Below are positions 27,901 through 36,077 of a DNA stretch of 64,000 nt, in pieces. A model generated the notes under the pieces. That model saw only the letters and a list, made by a program, of their open reading frames with translations, had not been told where the DNA came from and did no database searches. The stretch's first letter is position 1. Each line of letters opens with the position of its first letter. A program made the position numbers and the translations under genes. This DNA comes from Candidatus Gastranaerophilales bacterium. GTDB lineage: Bacteria; Cyanobacteriota; Vampirovibrionia; Gastranaerophilales; Gastranaerophilaceae. The stretch spans positions 1 through 64,000 of the forward strand of contig CALUTD010000002.1 of the NCBI GenBank assembly GCA_944323625.1. Direction: 5' to 3'.

Positions 27901-28185
27901 GAAATTGAAAAATTCGATATTAAAAAAATGCAGCGTAATATGAAAAATAAAGACTTGTGTTTTATTATAAATACGCCTACAACAAATTCAAACCCTTACA
28001 GATACGGCTCAGAAGACAGAGGCTTTTTAATAAGAACACTTGCCGAAATGTATTCAACGCCGTGTTTTACATCTCTTGATACTGCAAAAGCTTATTTGGA
28101 AGCGCTAAAGTGTTATATGAAAAATAATAACTTTACTTATGACAGTATTGATAAATATAGGAATTTACAACCGGTTTGCAGGTAA
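24949..28185 (+). CDS. carB: Carbamoyl-phosphate synthase large chain
   Basis: CarB makes carbamoyl phosphate from bicarbonate, ammonia (delivered by CarA) and two ATP. The 1078-residue protein shows the two homologous ATP-grasp halves, each beginning with a G-S-G-P-I-x-I-G-Q motif (about residues 14 and 560). The C-terminal MGS-like allosteric domain starts near residue 945. Length and layout are standard. It is the last large gene of the pyr operon. Confidence 0.95.
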   Translation: MPLNKNIKKVLVIGSGPIVIGQAAEFDYAGVQACRALREENIEVILVNSNPATIMTDENIADKVYIEPLTVDSLTYIIDKERPNGIIATLGGQTGLNLAVKLYESGVLEKYNTELLGTKIESIKKAEDRELFKNLMLEINEPIPESDIVSSFEDAKKFAQKIGFPIIVRPAYTLGGTGGGIATNYSEYEEIVYTGLSLSPISQVLVEKSIAGYKEIEYEVIRDANNTSIAICNMENIDPIGIHTGDSFVVAPTQTLTNKECQMLRSAALKIIRALEIEGGCNVQFALDTVSNQYYVIEVNPRVSRSSALASKATGYPIAKITTKIAVGYNLHEIPNSITKKTVAAFEPALDYIVTKIPKWPFDKFKHGDRILGTKMKATGEVMAIGRTFESSFKKAIASIESKDTGLLKGLHTECSEDELKALLHVQDDRRIFRVAEALNRGISVDEINKITKIDRWFIYKIKSLVDFENKLKFEHLTPELCLEAKEKGFLDEEIAKYSQCSIEDVEKIRKENSITAAFKIVDTCAAEFKAYTPYYYSTYNEKDETQSENNVKKVLILGSGPIRIGQGIEFDYCSVHAAWEVKNNGYQSLIVNSNPETLSTDFDVADKLFFEPMNIENIMNIIEKENPEGVMVQFGGQTAINLAPKLHKKGVKIMGTSLESINIAEDRKLFEQLLKDLNIPQPKGFAVKKQSEALEAALKLGYPLLVRPSYVIGGRGMQVVYNKEELVSYIDNAIKFSDEHPILIDKYIEGTELELDAISDGENVLIPAITEHVERAGIHSGDSIALYPTRTIPDEVINNIVEYTKKIAKALKIKGLMNIQFVLKDNIAYIIEVNPRASRTVPILSKVTNTPMVKIAISAILGKSIIEQGYTPGLVEKTNLVCAKIPIFSFQKLNRIDPALAPEMKSTGEVLGIDTTFEKALAKGFMAAGYKLSNERGNVLISINDHYKKDSVEIAKTLAELGYNLVATTGTHNYLKQYGITSKEIEKFDIKKMQRNMKNKDLCFIINTPTTNSNPYRYGSEDRGFLIRTLAEMYSTPCFTSLDTAKAYLEALKCYMKNNNFTYDSIDKYRNLQPVCR

Positions 28186-28192
28186 AATTGTT

Positions 28193-28330
28193 ATGAAAAA
28201 CGATAAAAAAAAGATAAAAAAGAAAAAAACAAAATTTAAAATTGACATTAAGAATATGGGTGTAAACATTGATAAAAATGAATACAGAGAAATTGTACTG
28301 TCTAATTCAAACCACCCTGAAAAATTCTGA
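28193..28330 (+). CDS. Small Lys-rich protein
   Basis: The 45-codon frame begins 8 bases after carB. It encodes a very basic N-terminus (KNDKKKIKKKKTK) followed by a short amphipathic part (NIDKNEYREIVLSNS). The ribosome site is weak. It may be a real small operon member, but there is no homology that I recognise. Confidence 0.4.
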   Translation: MKNDKKKIKKKKTKFKIDIKNMGVNIDKNEYREIVLSNSNHPEKF

Positions 28331-28548
28331 CAAAAAATCTAACATTAGCAAAATTAAGGTCAAAAGTTAGAAGCCGGCTCTTCCGGTTCAGGCGCTAACC
28401 ATTTTGAAGCTTTTCTTTAACTTAATAAATAAAAAAATAAAAATTGCAGTTCCAAAATTTTTACCGACGATAAACGTGGCTGCTAGTCTGCTGTTCATTA
28501 TATATCAAAAATATCTTAACCGGTTATGTATTAATTTTTTAAAAATCT
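28331..28548. other. Non-coding gap with a GC-rich nested hairpin
   Basis: Between the pyr operon and the GGDEF gene I see no further reading frame. GTTAG (28366-28370) can pair with CTAAC (28395-28399) around an inner CCGG/CCGG helix. The core CTCTTCCGGTTCAGG also occurs, with one mismatch, on the minus strand at about 9436-9450. No T run follows, so it is not a simple terminator. The rest is A+T-rich. Confidence 0.35.
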
Positions 28549-28577
28549 TTGAACTTTTCGCATAAATTTGATAAAAT
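28549..28577 (+). promoter_or_regulatory. Promoter TTGAAC-17-TAAAAT
   Basis: TTGAAC (28549-28554) and TAAAAT (28572-28577) are 17 bases apart, 30 bases before the GGDEF gene. That gene also has a good ribosome site (ggaaagga). Confidence 0.65.
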
Positions 28578-28607
28578 AAAAAAAACTAATTCGGAAAGGA
28601 TTTTTTA

Positions 28608-29486
28608 ATGAGTAATATTATAATCTATACAGAAGGCAATAAATCACAAACAGAGGATTTATGTTCTGCTATATCAGATATTAATGTGACAGTGAGTAAT
28701 ATAGACGAACTTATTAATATGGATACAGAAAGAACATCAGCTATAATACTGGAAGTATCGCACGAGAAATTAAAAGAACTTTCTATGGTAACAAAATTTC
28801 CGGTTCCCGTATTGGTTATTGCAGATGAAGTTCCAAAAGATATAACAGTTCGAGCCGAAGCATTTGACTATATTATTACTCCGCCTACGGAATATGAACT
28901 TTCCATTCGTCTTAAAAATCTTACAAAAATTAAAGATTTAAAGGAAAAAATAAACAATATTGCAACAACTGATGAATTAACTGGACTGCATAACCGTAAA
29001 TTTTTGCTTGAAAGGTTAGAATCTGAAATGTCTAGAGCAAAAAGATATAATTCAAAAGTTTCCTGCATTTTATTTGATATAGATTTCTTTAAAGTAGTAA
29101 ATGATATGTATGGCTATGAATGGGGAGATGTGCTTTTAAAAAGAATGGCGGAAATGCTCCAAAATTTAGCAAGAAAAGAAGATGTAGTTACAAGATACGG
29201 TGATGAAGAATTTATGGTTCTTTTACCCGATACATCAGAAGAAAAAGCTTTTATTTTTGCGGAAAGATTTAGAAGAGATGTCGAAAAAATGTCCTTTATT
29301 CCAGCCGGTGAAGATGAAAGACATCCCGTTAAAATATCTGGTGGTATTGCTTCTTATCCCCATCTTGAGCAGGTAGAGGAAAATGCAAATACTATAATAA
29401 GATATGCGGAACATGCTCTATACAATGCAAAAAAACGCGGCAAAAACAAAATTGTTTTATTCTCTCAAGTTAATTTGGATTATTAA
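28608..29486 (+). CDS. Pseudo-receiver + GGDEF protein (variant GDEEF)
   Basis: The 292-residue protein has an N-terminal receiver-like domain (about 1-115). Its phosphate-accepting Asp position appears to be Glu (AIILEVS), so phosphorylation is doubtful. A GGDEF domain follows from about residue 125 (ATTDELTGLHNRKFLLERL, FDIDFFKVVND). The active-site signature reads RYGDEEF instead of RYGGDEF, so the second Gly is lost. Active enzymes make cyclic di-GMP; activity here is uncertain. Together with the degenerate HD-GYP at 16632 it suggests signalling by binding rather than turnover. Confidence 0.8.
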   Translation: MSNIIIYTEGNKSQTEDLCSAISDINVTVSNIDELINMDTERTSAIILEVSHEKLKELSMVTKFPVPVLVIADEVPKDITVRAEAFDYIITPPTEYELSIRLKNLTKIKDLKEKINNIATTDELTGLHNRKFLLERLESEMSRAKRYNSKVSCILFDIDFFKVVNDMYGYEWGDVLLKRMAEMLQNLARKEDVVTRYGDEEFMVLLPDTSEEKAFIFAERFRRDVEKMSFIPAGEDERHPVKISGGIASYPHLEQVEENANTIIRYAEHALYNAKKRGKNKIVLFSQVNLDY

Positions 29487-29511
29487 CAATTATATATGTT
29501 TCAGATATAAT
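29483..29511 (+). promoter_or_regulatory. Promoter TTAACA-17-TATAAT for pyrH
   Basis: TTAACA (29483-29488) and a perfect TATAAT (29506-29511) are 17 bases apart. The leader before pyrH would be about 27 bases. Confidence 0.7.
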
Positions 29512-29545
29512 AGTTTTAATGTTTTGACATTTTGAATGGGTCGTT

Positions 29546-30271
29546 ATGAAAGAAGAATTAAAATATAAGAGGATATTGCTCAAATTAAGCGGGGAAGCGC
29601 TTTTAGGGAGTCAGGAGTTTGGGATTGACCATAATCCTTTAGAAATGATAGCAAACGAAATAAAAGAAGCTTATGAAACAGGAGCGGAAATTGCAATAGT
29701 AGTTGGCGGCGGTAATATATTCAGAGGAGTAAAAAACTCTGCAAAATACGGTATGGACCAGGCAACAGGCGACTATATAGGAATGCTTGCAACTGTTATG
29801 AATGCACTTGCACTTCAAAGCGCTTTGAGGAAATTGAATGTGCCATGCCGTGTACAAACAGCTATTGATATGAATAAAATAGCAGAACCCTATATAAGAT
29901 TTAAAGCAATAAGACATTTGGAAAAATCAAGAGTTGTTATATTTGCAGCAGGGACAGGAAATCCGTTCTTTACAACAGATACTGCCGCTGCTTTGAGAGC
30001 TTCCGAGATAGATGCCGAAGTTATGTTAATGGCTAAAAACGGTGTTGACGGCATTTATTCAGATGACCCGCGAACAAATCACGCAGCAAAAAAATATAGC
30101 AACATTACTTATGATGATATAATCATAAAAGGTTTAAAAGTTATGGATACTGCATCTTGCGCACTTTGTAAACAAAATTCCATACCCATTGTGGTATTTG
30201 ATTTTGCAGCAAAAGGAAGCATTATTAAAATATTAAAAGGCGATAATATAGGAACTTATGTAGGAGGTTAA
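29546..30271 (+). CDS. pyrH: UMP kinase
   Basis: PyrH phosphorylates UMP to UDP, the step after the pyr operon product. The amino-acid-kinase fold is clear: [25 protein letters not shown], and the late D-G-I-Y-S-D-D-P. The 241-residue length is standard. It heads pyrH-frr-cdsA-rnc-rpe. Confidence 0.95.
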   Translation: MKEELKYKRILLKLSGEALLGSQEFGIDHNPLEMIANEIKEAYETGAEIAIVVGGGNIFRGVKNSAKYGMDQATGDYIGMLATVMNALALQSALRKLNVPCRVQTAIDMNKIAEPYIRFKAIRHLEKSRVVIFAAGTGNPFFTTDTAAALRASEIDAEVMLMAKNGVDGIYSDDPRTNHAAKKYSNITYDDIIIKGLKVMDTASCALCKQNSIPIVVFDFAAKGSIIKILKGDNIGTYVGG

Positions 30272-30272
30272 T

Positions 30273-30833
30273 ATGACATTCGAAGCAATTTCACAGACAG
30301 GTACTGATAAAATGGAGAAGGCAATCAATCAGATGAAAAAAGATTTTTCTTCTATTCGTACAGGAAGAGCAAATCCGATGATTTTAGATAAAGTTTTGGT
30401 TGAATATTACGGTGCTCCGACTCCGTTAAGACAAATGTCGCAAGTAAGTGTTCAAGACGGAACTACTCTTGTTATTACTCCATACGATAAAACAATTCTT
30501 AAAGAAATAGAAAAAGCTTTGGTTAAAGCAGATTTAGGTATTACTCCCAATTCTGACGGTATTGTTGTCAGACTCCAATTTCCGCCTTTAACAACAGATA
30601 AAAGAAAAGAAATATGCAAAGATGTAAAAAAACTTTGTGAAGATACAAAAGTTGCAATTCGTAATATTAGACGTGATATGACTGATGAACTAAAGAAAAT
30701 AGAAAAATCCGAAAACCTTTCTGAAGATACCGTAAAAGACAATCAGGATAAAATTCAAAAATTAACTGATAAATATATTAAAATAGCAGAAGATTTAGCA
30801 CAGGAAAAAGAAAAAGAGGTATTAACAGTATAG
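30273..30833 (+). CDS. frr: Ribosome recycling factor
   Basis: RRF splits post-termination ribosomes with EF-G. The 186-residue protein has the family pattern DFSSIRTGRANPMILDKV near the N-terminus and RRDMTDELKKIEK near the middle. GGAGG precedes the ATG, and pyrH ends 2 bases upstream. Confidence 0.95.
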   Translation: MTFEAISQTGTDKMEKAINQMKKDFSSIRTGRANPMILDKVLVEYYGAPTPLRQMSQVSVQDGTTLVITPYDKTILKEIEKALVKADLGITPNSDGIVVRLQFPPLTTDKRKEICKDVKKLCEDTKVAIRNIRRDMTDELKKIEKSENLSEDTVKDNQDKIQKLTDKYIKIAEDLAQEKEKEVLTV

Positions 30834-31729
30834 TGGCTGTTTTAGATTCACTGTTAAAAAACCGTATAATAACGGGATTTGCTATAGGTGCGCTCGTATT
30901 TGGCTGCATTTTGCTTGGAGGTAAGTTCTTGTTGGCGTTGTTATTATTATTTATAATAACAGCGTCAAAAGAGTATGCAGATATCCTTAAAAATAAAGGT
31001 TTCTTACCTTTTTTTAAGGTAATTTTGATTACGTCCGTTTCAATGATACTTATATCTGCAAGCGGTTATGATGATTTGATTCCTCTTGTACTTCTCGTCG
31101 GAACAATATGTTCTTTTCTTGCAGTATTGTTCCGCGGCAGACAGCCGTATATTGCTAATGTGGCAACGACGATTTTGGGATTTTTAATAGCTTGGATGCC
31201 TTGCCATATCTGCCTTATAAGACAAATGGGGCCTGAAGTTTCCCTATTTAATATAACATTTCGCCAGGGGCTTTACTTTTTGATATTTATTTTCTTTGTA
31301 ATACTATTTACAGATATTGCGGCATATTTTTTCGGAATAAAATTTGGAAAACATAAATTATCACCGGTTATTAGTCCTAAAAAAACAGTGGAAGGAGCAG
31401 TAGCAGGCGGAGTGTGTGCAGTTATTGCCGGGTTAATTATTGGTAAATTAATCGGTATTTCTTTATATCATTCTTTTGTTTTAAGCTTGATTGTAACGGT
31501 TATGGCTCAATTGGGAGATTTATCGGAGTCATTGATAAAAAGAGATGCAGGTGTTAAAGATTCAGGAAATTCACTTCCCGGCCATGGCGGTTTTTTGGAT
31601 AGGGCAGACAGTTACTTGTTCTCTGTCCCCGTTGCATATTACTATATTAAATACTTTGTACTCTCAGGGCTTACTTTGCCTATGGTATCGGAATTATTTA
31701 AGAAAGTTCTTTATGTTATCTGCAGTTAG
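30833..31729 (+). CDS. cdsA: Phosphatidate cytidylyltransferase
   Basis: CdsA makes CDP-diacylglycerol in the inner membrane. The 298-residue protein has about eight hydrophobic segments and the family signature SLIKRDAGVKDSGNSLPGHGG-F-x-D-R-x-D near the C-terminus. The start is GTG overlapping the frr stop. The usual uppS between frr and cdsA is absent. Confidence 0.92.
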   Translation: MAVLDSLLKNRIITGFAIGALVFGCILLGGKFLLALLLLFIITASKEYADILKNKGFLPFFKVILITSVSMILISASGYDDLIPLVLLVGTICSFLAVLFRGRQPYIANVATTILGFLIAWMPCHICLIRQMGPEVSLFNITFRQGLYFLIFIFFVILFTDIAAYFFGIKFGKHKLSPVISPKKTVEGAVAGGVCAVIAGLIIGKLIGISLYHSFVLSLIVTVMAQLGDLSESLIKRDAGVKDSGNSLPGHGGFLDRADSYLFSVPVAYYYIKYFVLSGLTLPMVSELFKKVLYVICS

Positions 31730-32432
31730 AGTAAAAGAAATTAAAAAATTTTTAGAAAATTTAAATATTGAATCTTCAGACTATGAACTTTTTGATGAAG
31801 CACTTACCCATCCATCTTTTAATTTTGAGGTTAACAGAGAAAACGGCCATGACTATGAAAGGCTTGAATTTTTGGGAGATTCGGTTGTAAGGCTTTGTGT
31901 AAGTAATTTTTTGTTTGACAGATTTAAAGATTATGATGAAGGTAAATTAACAAAAATAAGAAGTTATTTGGTCAGTGATGAATTTTTGTACAAAACCGCA
32001 TTAAAACTTAATTTAAATGAATATATAAATATAGGCCCAAATGAAGAAAAAGATGGCGGAAGAAAAAAAGAATCCATACTTGCCTGCGCTATGGAAGCTG
32101 TTTTCGGCGCTATTTATAAAGATTTAGGTTATAGTGTTGTTTTCGCCTTTATTTATAATATCTATGACAATCTTGGAGAAAATTTAAAAGAAATTTTATA
32201 CTCTTATAATTCAAAAGAAATATTGCAGCAATACACGCAAGGTAAAAACAAAGATTTACCTGATTATGAGATTATAAAAGAATCAGGGAAGGCTCATAAC
32301 CGAGTATATGAGGTTTGTGTTTCTTATAACGGTGAAGAACTTGGATATGGAATAGGTAAAACTAAAAAAGAGGCAGAAAAAAATGCCGCTTTTGCAGCCA
32401 TAAAAAAATTAAATATAACACAAGGATGTTAG
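31713..32432 (+). CDS. rnc: Ribonuclease III
   Basis: RNase III cuts double-stranded RNA in rRNA maturation. The endonuclease signature ERLEFLGDSVVRLCVS lies near residue 50, and a C-terminal double-stranded RNA-binding domain (GIGKTKKEAEKNAAFAA) ends the 239 residues. I chose the ATG at 31713, which overlaps the end of cdsA by 17 bases; a longer frame upstream lies inside cdsA. Confidence 0.93.
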   Translation: MLSAVRVKEIKKFLENLNIESSDYELFDEALTHPSFNFEVNRENGHDYERLEFLGDSVVRLCVSNFLFDRFKDYDEGKLTKIRSYLVSDEFLYKTALKLNLNEYINIGPNEEKDGGRKKESILACAMEAVFGAIYKDLGYSVVFAFIYNIYDNLGENLKEILYSYNSKEILQQYTQGKNKDLPDYEIIKESGKAHNRVYEVCVSYNGEELGYGIGKTKKEAEKNAAFAAIKKLNITQGC

Positions 32433-32433
32433 C

Positions 32434-33087
32434 ATGAATAATATAATTATTGCTCCTTCAATATTATCAAGTGATTTTGCGAATTTGGAATCAGAAATAA
32501 AAAAAGTTGAAAAAGATGGCGCCGATTGGATTCATGTTGATGTAATGGACGGTCATTTTGTTCCAAATATAACTATAGGCGCGCCGGTTGTTAAATCAAT
32601 CAGAAAAGTTACTTCTCTTCCTTTAGATGTTCATTTAATGATTGAAACTCCCGAAAAATATATTAAAGATTTTGCTAATGCGGGGGCCGACATAATTACT
32701 ATTCACTATGAAGCTTGTGCTAATAATATTAATGAGTTAATAAACTTGATTAAATCATTCGGGAAAAAAGTTGGTATTTCTATAAAACCTAAAACTCCCG
32801 CTTCTGTTCTAACACCTTATATTAATAACATTGATTTAATTTTGATTATGACTGTTGAACCAGGATTCGGCGGACAAAAATTCATGCCTGATTGTGCCGA
32901 AAAAATAACTGAAATAAAACAAATAGCACCAAAACAAGTTATAATTGAAGTAGACGGCGGTATTAATAAAGAAACCGCCAAATATTGTATTTTAAGAGGC
33001 GCCAATGCATTAGTTGCCGGCAGTTATATATTTTCTGCCGACAATATTAAAGAGGCAATAAATTCTTTAAAAGATATTAAAGTCTAA
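32434..33087 (+). CDS. rpe: Ribulose-phosphate 3-epimerase
   Basis: Rpe interconverts ribulose 5-phosphate and xylulose 5-phosphate in the pentose phosphate pathway. The 217-residue TIM barrel has APSILSSDFANLE, HVDVMDGHFVPNITIG, VEPGFGGQKFM and the E-V-D-G-G-I phosphate site. It starts just after rnc, with AAGGA before the ATG. Its end overlaps the convergent prepilin-like gene by 11 bases. Confidence 0.95.
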   Translation: MNNIIIAPSILSSDFANLESEIKKVEKDGADWIHVDVMDGHFVPNITIGAPVVKSIRKVTSLPLDVHLMIETPEKYIKDFANAGADIITIHYEACANNINELINLIKSFGKKVGISIKPKTPASVLTPYINNIDLILIMTVEPGFGGQKFMPDCAEKITEIKQIAPKQVIIEVDGGINKETAKYCILRGANALVAGSYIFSADNIKEAINSLKDIKV

Positions 33088-33855
33088 AAGGATAATCATT
33101 TTTAAATTCCCATCCGTCCGCCTCTAACAGAGCACTACATCCGTCACCAGTTTCTTTATTTTTACAACGTTCTTTTTTTTCTTCTCTTGTATATGAATAG
33201 TAATTTGTTCCGTCTGAATTTAAGGTAATAGTACTCCAAGAAGTATTAACATGAGGAGTTGTGATTCTTATCAAATCTTCATTGTCTGCCCCTATAAGAA
33301 TGAAGAAATAAAATAAATCACGTCCATATTGATTAGGACCTTTTTCCCCGTTAACATCATATACAATAAGGTCAAAACACTCATCATTAAAATATAAAGA
33401 ACCATCATTAAGATAAACAGTAAATAATTCCTGATTATAACTTGAAAATTCGCTGTACATTCCATCGGCCAAAGCATTAAAATAATCATTTCCGCTTTGA
33501 AGTTTTTCCGTTTTTACATAACTTATATGTTTGGCAAGATATTTTTCAAATGAATCTTTATTAGATGTATATCCGCAGCCGGTTTGGAAATCAAATGTAT
33601 CAATACCCCATTCTGTTTCCGCAAGTTTTATTGCATTGGATAAATTTGCATAAAACTTTTTCAATTTTGCAGCAGTTTCAGTTTTTTTGTGATTTGCCAT
33701 TACAACAGGTACAGTAATAGCTGCTATTATTCCTATAATAACAAGAGTAATTAAAACTTCCGCAAGTGTAAATGAAGTTTTCCTCTTTAAAAAAGAATTT
33801 CCAAATTTTGGCCAGTTTCTACCCCCCCCCCGTGGTGCTTTAAAGATTTTTCCAT
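33077..33855 (-). CDS. Prepilin-like protein, out of frame across a G tract (phase-variable candidate)
   Basis: The ATG at 33855 has a strong AAGGAG site and starts MEKSLKHH, followed by 10 G (33822-33831). With 10 G the frame ends soon after the tract. With 8 or 11 G it would enter a complete prepilin: a basic leader ending RKTS, FTLAEVLITL with a hydrophobic helix, and a globular part with DVNGEKGPNQYGRD and a C-terminal DGWEFKNDYP. There is no in-frame ATG, GTG or TTG between the tract and the hydrophobic helix, so the G tract appears to belong to the gene. The whole would be 259 residues. In the present sequence it is off. Slippage in the cell or an assembly error could both explain this. 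Confidence 0.7.
33822..33831. repeat. Run of ten C (G on the coding minus strand)
   Basis: A ten-base homopolymer of G in an AT-rich genome, located eight codons inside a prepilin-like gene. Such tracts are typical slippage sites. The only comparable run I saw is at 58486-58494, in the same context. Confidence 0.9.
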
Positions 33856-33880
33856 AATATTATCTCCTTTTTAGATTCAT

Positions 33881-33907
33881 ATTATCATATATTCACTATT
33901 TTTTCAA
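33881..33907 (-). promoter_or_regulatory. Promoter of G-tract cassette 1
   Basis: On the minus strand TTGAAA (33902-33907) and GATAAT (33881-33886, within ATATATGATAAT) are 15 bases apart. The -10 lies 31 bases from the ATG. The same block with the same 31-base distance stands before the second G-tract leader at 58544-58571. Confidence 0.55.
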
Positions 33908-34215
33908 ATATTAACTTGAAAATATTGTTAATTTATCCATACATGAATTTTCTTCTTGGGTTTTCTTTATGGTTCAAACATGCTTTTTTACTTTGAAAAA
34001 ACACTTTCGTTTTTTGCATTTAATCTAGTTATTGCACCCTTGGGCTCGTTCGGCCTTTGCCACAAACAAATTTTTTTAAATCATGTTTTATCAAATTGCC
34101 TGACTAGACAACTAACTATTTACTTTTGAAAATTACATAAATGATTGGCCTTATAACAATTTTTATTCTTATCTTGTTTTTATATTAATAAAATTATCAC
34201 GAAAGAAGTTATTAT
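33908..34215. other. Intergenic region upstream of the ADP-ribosyltransferase gene
   Basis: This stretch holds no gene that I can support. It contains an A/T hairpin at 33996-34015 (AAAAAAC...GTTTTTT), which could be a weak terminator, and a short GC-rich block near 34037-34062. A purine-rich ribosome site (gaaagaag) precedes the ATG at 34216. Confidence 0.4.
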
Positions 34216-36009
34216 ATGAATTATTTAGATTATTATTCCAACAATATGAAAGCTGTAAATAATACAAAAATAACAGAACAGCAAACACCACCTAAATATA
34301 GTGTTCAACCAAAAAAAGAAAACGACGAACAAGACAAATCCAAAAAATTAAAACTTGCACTTGCTGGGTTGGCAGCAGCTGGAATAGCGACAATTGCAGT
34401 TGTATATAATATAAAGAAGGGTAAATCTGTCAAATTATCCGACATTAAGTTTGAAAAAGGAATAGCTTCATTAAAAAAAAGCAAAAGTAAGTATACAGGT
34501 AAAATCAAAGATACATTAAAAAACGGTGACAAAATTATACTCAACTATGAAAACGGAATTTTAAAAAGCTCATCAAGAAGCGGACAAAAAAATTTCCATA
34601 AAATTTATAAATTACCAAATGGTGAAAAAATTGTCAACATATTAGAAAATGGTGAAGATAAACTTGTCAATATAACAAAAATCACAAATGAAGCTAAGGT
34701 TTCCAATGACAAATTAAAGAAGCTTTTGTCTGATAATTCCAATTTATCTCCAACAGAATTTCTAAAACAAACTTCTGAAATTAAATACAAAAATAATAAC
34801 CAACAAGTTGAAATCAACAATATAGTCAAAAATAAAGAAGAAATAATAAGGAAACAATCCGAATATGAAAAAGTTAATAAAAAACTTGAAGATATAACTT
34901 TTGAAAAAGGAATAGCTAAATATAACGGAAATACATATAAAGGAAAAGTTCATTGTAAGTTAAAAAACGGCGATAAAGCAGTTTTAGAATATGATATTAA
35001 TGGAAAGTTGATAAAATCTGAAAGAACGGGTTCAAAGAATTTTGTAAAAGAATATAATAACCATGTTCTTGGAACTACTGTTAAAATTACTGAAAATGGA
35101 ACAGAGAAAAGAATTAATATAAATGCTTTAAAAGAAGAAGCTCTAAATAAAAAACAAATTGCCAAAGAATTGGCCCAAAAGGCCGAAATAGAAGAAAGAA
35201 TAAAGTCCGAATTAGACGATTTTAGTTCTGTCATAAGTAAAAAATCCGATGAAGATATAGAGGCTATTCAAAAAGAAATACTTAGTGAACGAAATAATAT
35301 AAATATAAAAGCTTCTAATCTATATAAAAAAAATTATGGAGTTGATGCACCTAATGAATATTCAAGTCTCAACATGCTTAGTATAGAAGAGCGTCAAAAA
35401 TATGACTTGTTAGAAAAAAAAATTGATTATATATCAAGAGAAAAAGAAAAGCGTAAATTTGACTATCTTCACAAAATAATACACAAAACATCTGATAAAC
35501 CGCTTCAAACTAAACATAGCAATACATATCTTAATTCTGAAGAATGTAGAGCATTTAATCGATATTATGATGATGAAACACTTAATTATAAGTTAAGACA
35601 AATACCCAATTATATGACTGACGATATAAAATTAATGGATAATTCATTTAACAAAGCACCGGCATTAACTCAAGAAGCTACAGTATATAGAGCTATAGGC
35701 AAAAATATAGATGAAGCCTCAGTTAAACATATAGATTCTATAAAAGAAGGAAAAATCTTATATAATGCAGGATTTACATCTACATCAACCAACTGCAAAA
35801 ACGGTCAATTTTCTCAATTCGCTTCAAGTATAGTGAATGGCTCCCAAGACGGTTATATAATGCGCATAAAACTTCCGATTGGGACTAAAGGAGTTTTAGG
35901 TGGATATGATGAATATTTACTTCCAAGAAATGCGCAAATTAAAGTTGTTAAAATAAATAATGTTAATGGAGTTAAAATTGCTGATTGCGAATATATTTTA
36001 CCGCATTAA
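34216..36009 (+). CDS. Membrane-anchored protein with C-terminal ADP-ribosyltransferase domain
   Basis: The 597-residue protein has a polar N-terminus, one membrane segment (about residues 46-65), and two copies of an 80-residue beta-rich repeat (FEKGIA, then Y-x-G-K, K-N-G-D-K, S-x-R-S/T-G-x-K-N-F). An alpha-helical charged part and a C-terminal domain (about 440-597) follow. The last resembles ADP-ribosyltransferase exoenzymes: Arg492 in VYRAIG, the S-T-S motif in GFTSTST (522-524), and Glu566 in YDEYLLPRN. The residue two before the catalytic Glu is Tyr, where Glu or Gln is usual, so the target residue may differ. A toxin or effector role is inferred; there is no signal peptide and no obvious immunity gene beside it. 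Confidence 0.75.
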   Translation: MNYLDYYSNNMKAVNNTKITEQQTPPKYSVQPKKENDEQDKSKKLKLALAGLAAAGIATIAVVYNIKKGKSVKLSDIKFEKGIASLKKSKSKYTGKIKDTLKNGDKIILNYENGILKSSSRSGQKNFHKIYKLPNGEKIVNILENGEDKLVNITKITNEAKVSNDKLKKLLSDNSNLSPTEFLKQTSEIKYKNNNQQVEINNIVKNKEEIIRKQSEYEKVNKKLEDITFEKGIAKYNGNTYKGKVHCKLKNGDKAVLEYDINGKLIKSERTGSKNFVKEYNNHVLGTTVKITENGTEKRININALKEEALNKKQIAKELAQKAEIEERIKSELDDFSSVISKKSDEDIEAIQKEILSERNNINIKASNLYKKNYGVDAPNEYSSLNMLSIEERQKYDLLEKKIDYISREKEKRKFDYLHKIIHKTSDKPLQTKHSNTYLNSEECRAFNRYYDDETLNYKLRQIPNYMTDDIKLMDNSFNKAPALTQEATVYRAIGKNIDEASVKHIDSIKEGKILYNAGFTSTSTNCKNGQFSQFASSIVNGSQDGYIMRIKLPIGTKGVLGGYDEYLLPRNAQIKVVKINNVNGVKIADCEYILPH

Positions 36010-36031
36010 ATATACCTAATATAAAAATTAA

Positions 36032-36060
36032 CAATCCCCTCTTTATTAAGGAGGGGATTG
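36032..36060. terminator. Bidirectional terminator
   Basis: CAATCCCCTC and GAGGGGATTG form a perfect 10-bp stem between the convergent ADP-ribosyltransferase and LTXXQ genes. Confidence 0.75.
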
Positions 36061-36077
36061 AGTTTGTGAAGTTATTG

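Noticed and set aside
28440-28500. Cyclic di-GMP riboswitch before the GGDEF gene
   Set aside because: None of the conserved bases of the class I or II aptamers could be found.
31545-31712. N-terminal extension of RNase III
   Set aside because: These codons lie entirely inside cdsA in another frame. The ATG at 31713 gives the normal family length.
33822-33831. G-quadruplex as in Neisseria pilE
   Set aside because: There is only one G run at each site, so a normal intramolecular quadruplex needs three more runs that are not present.
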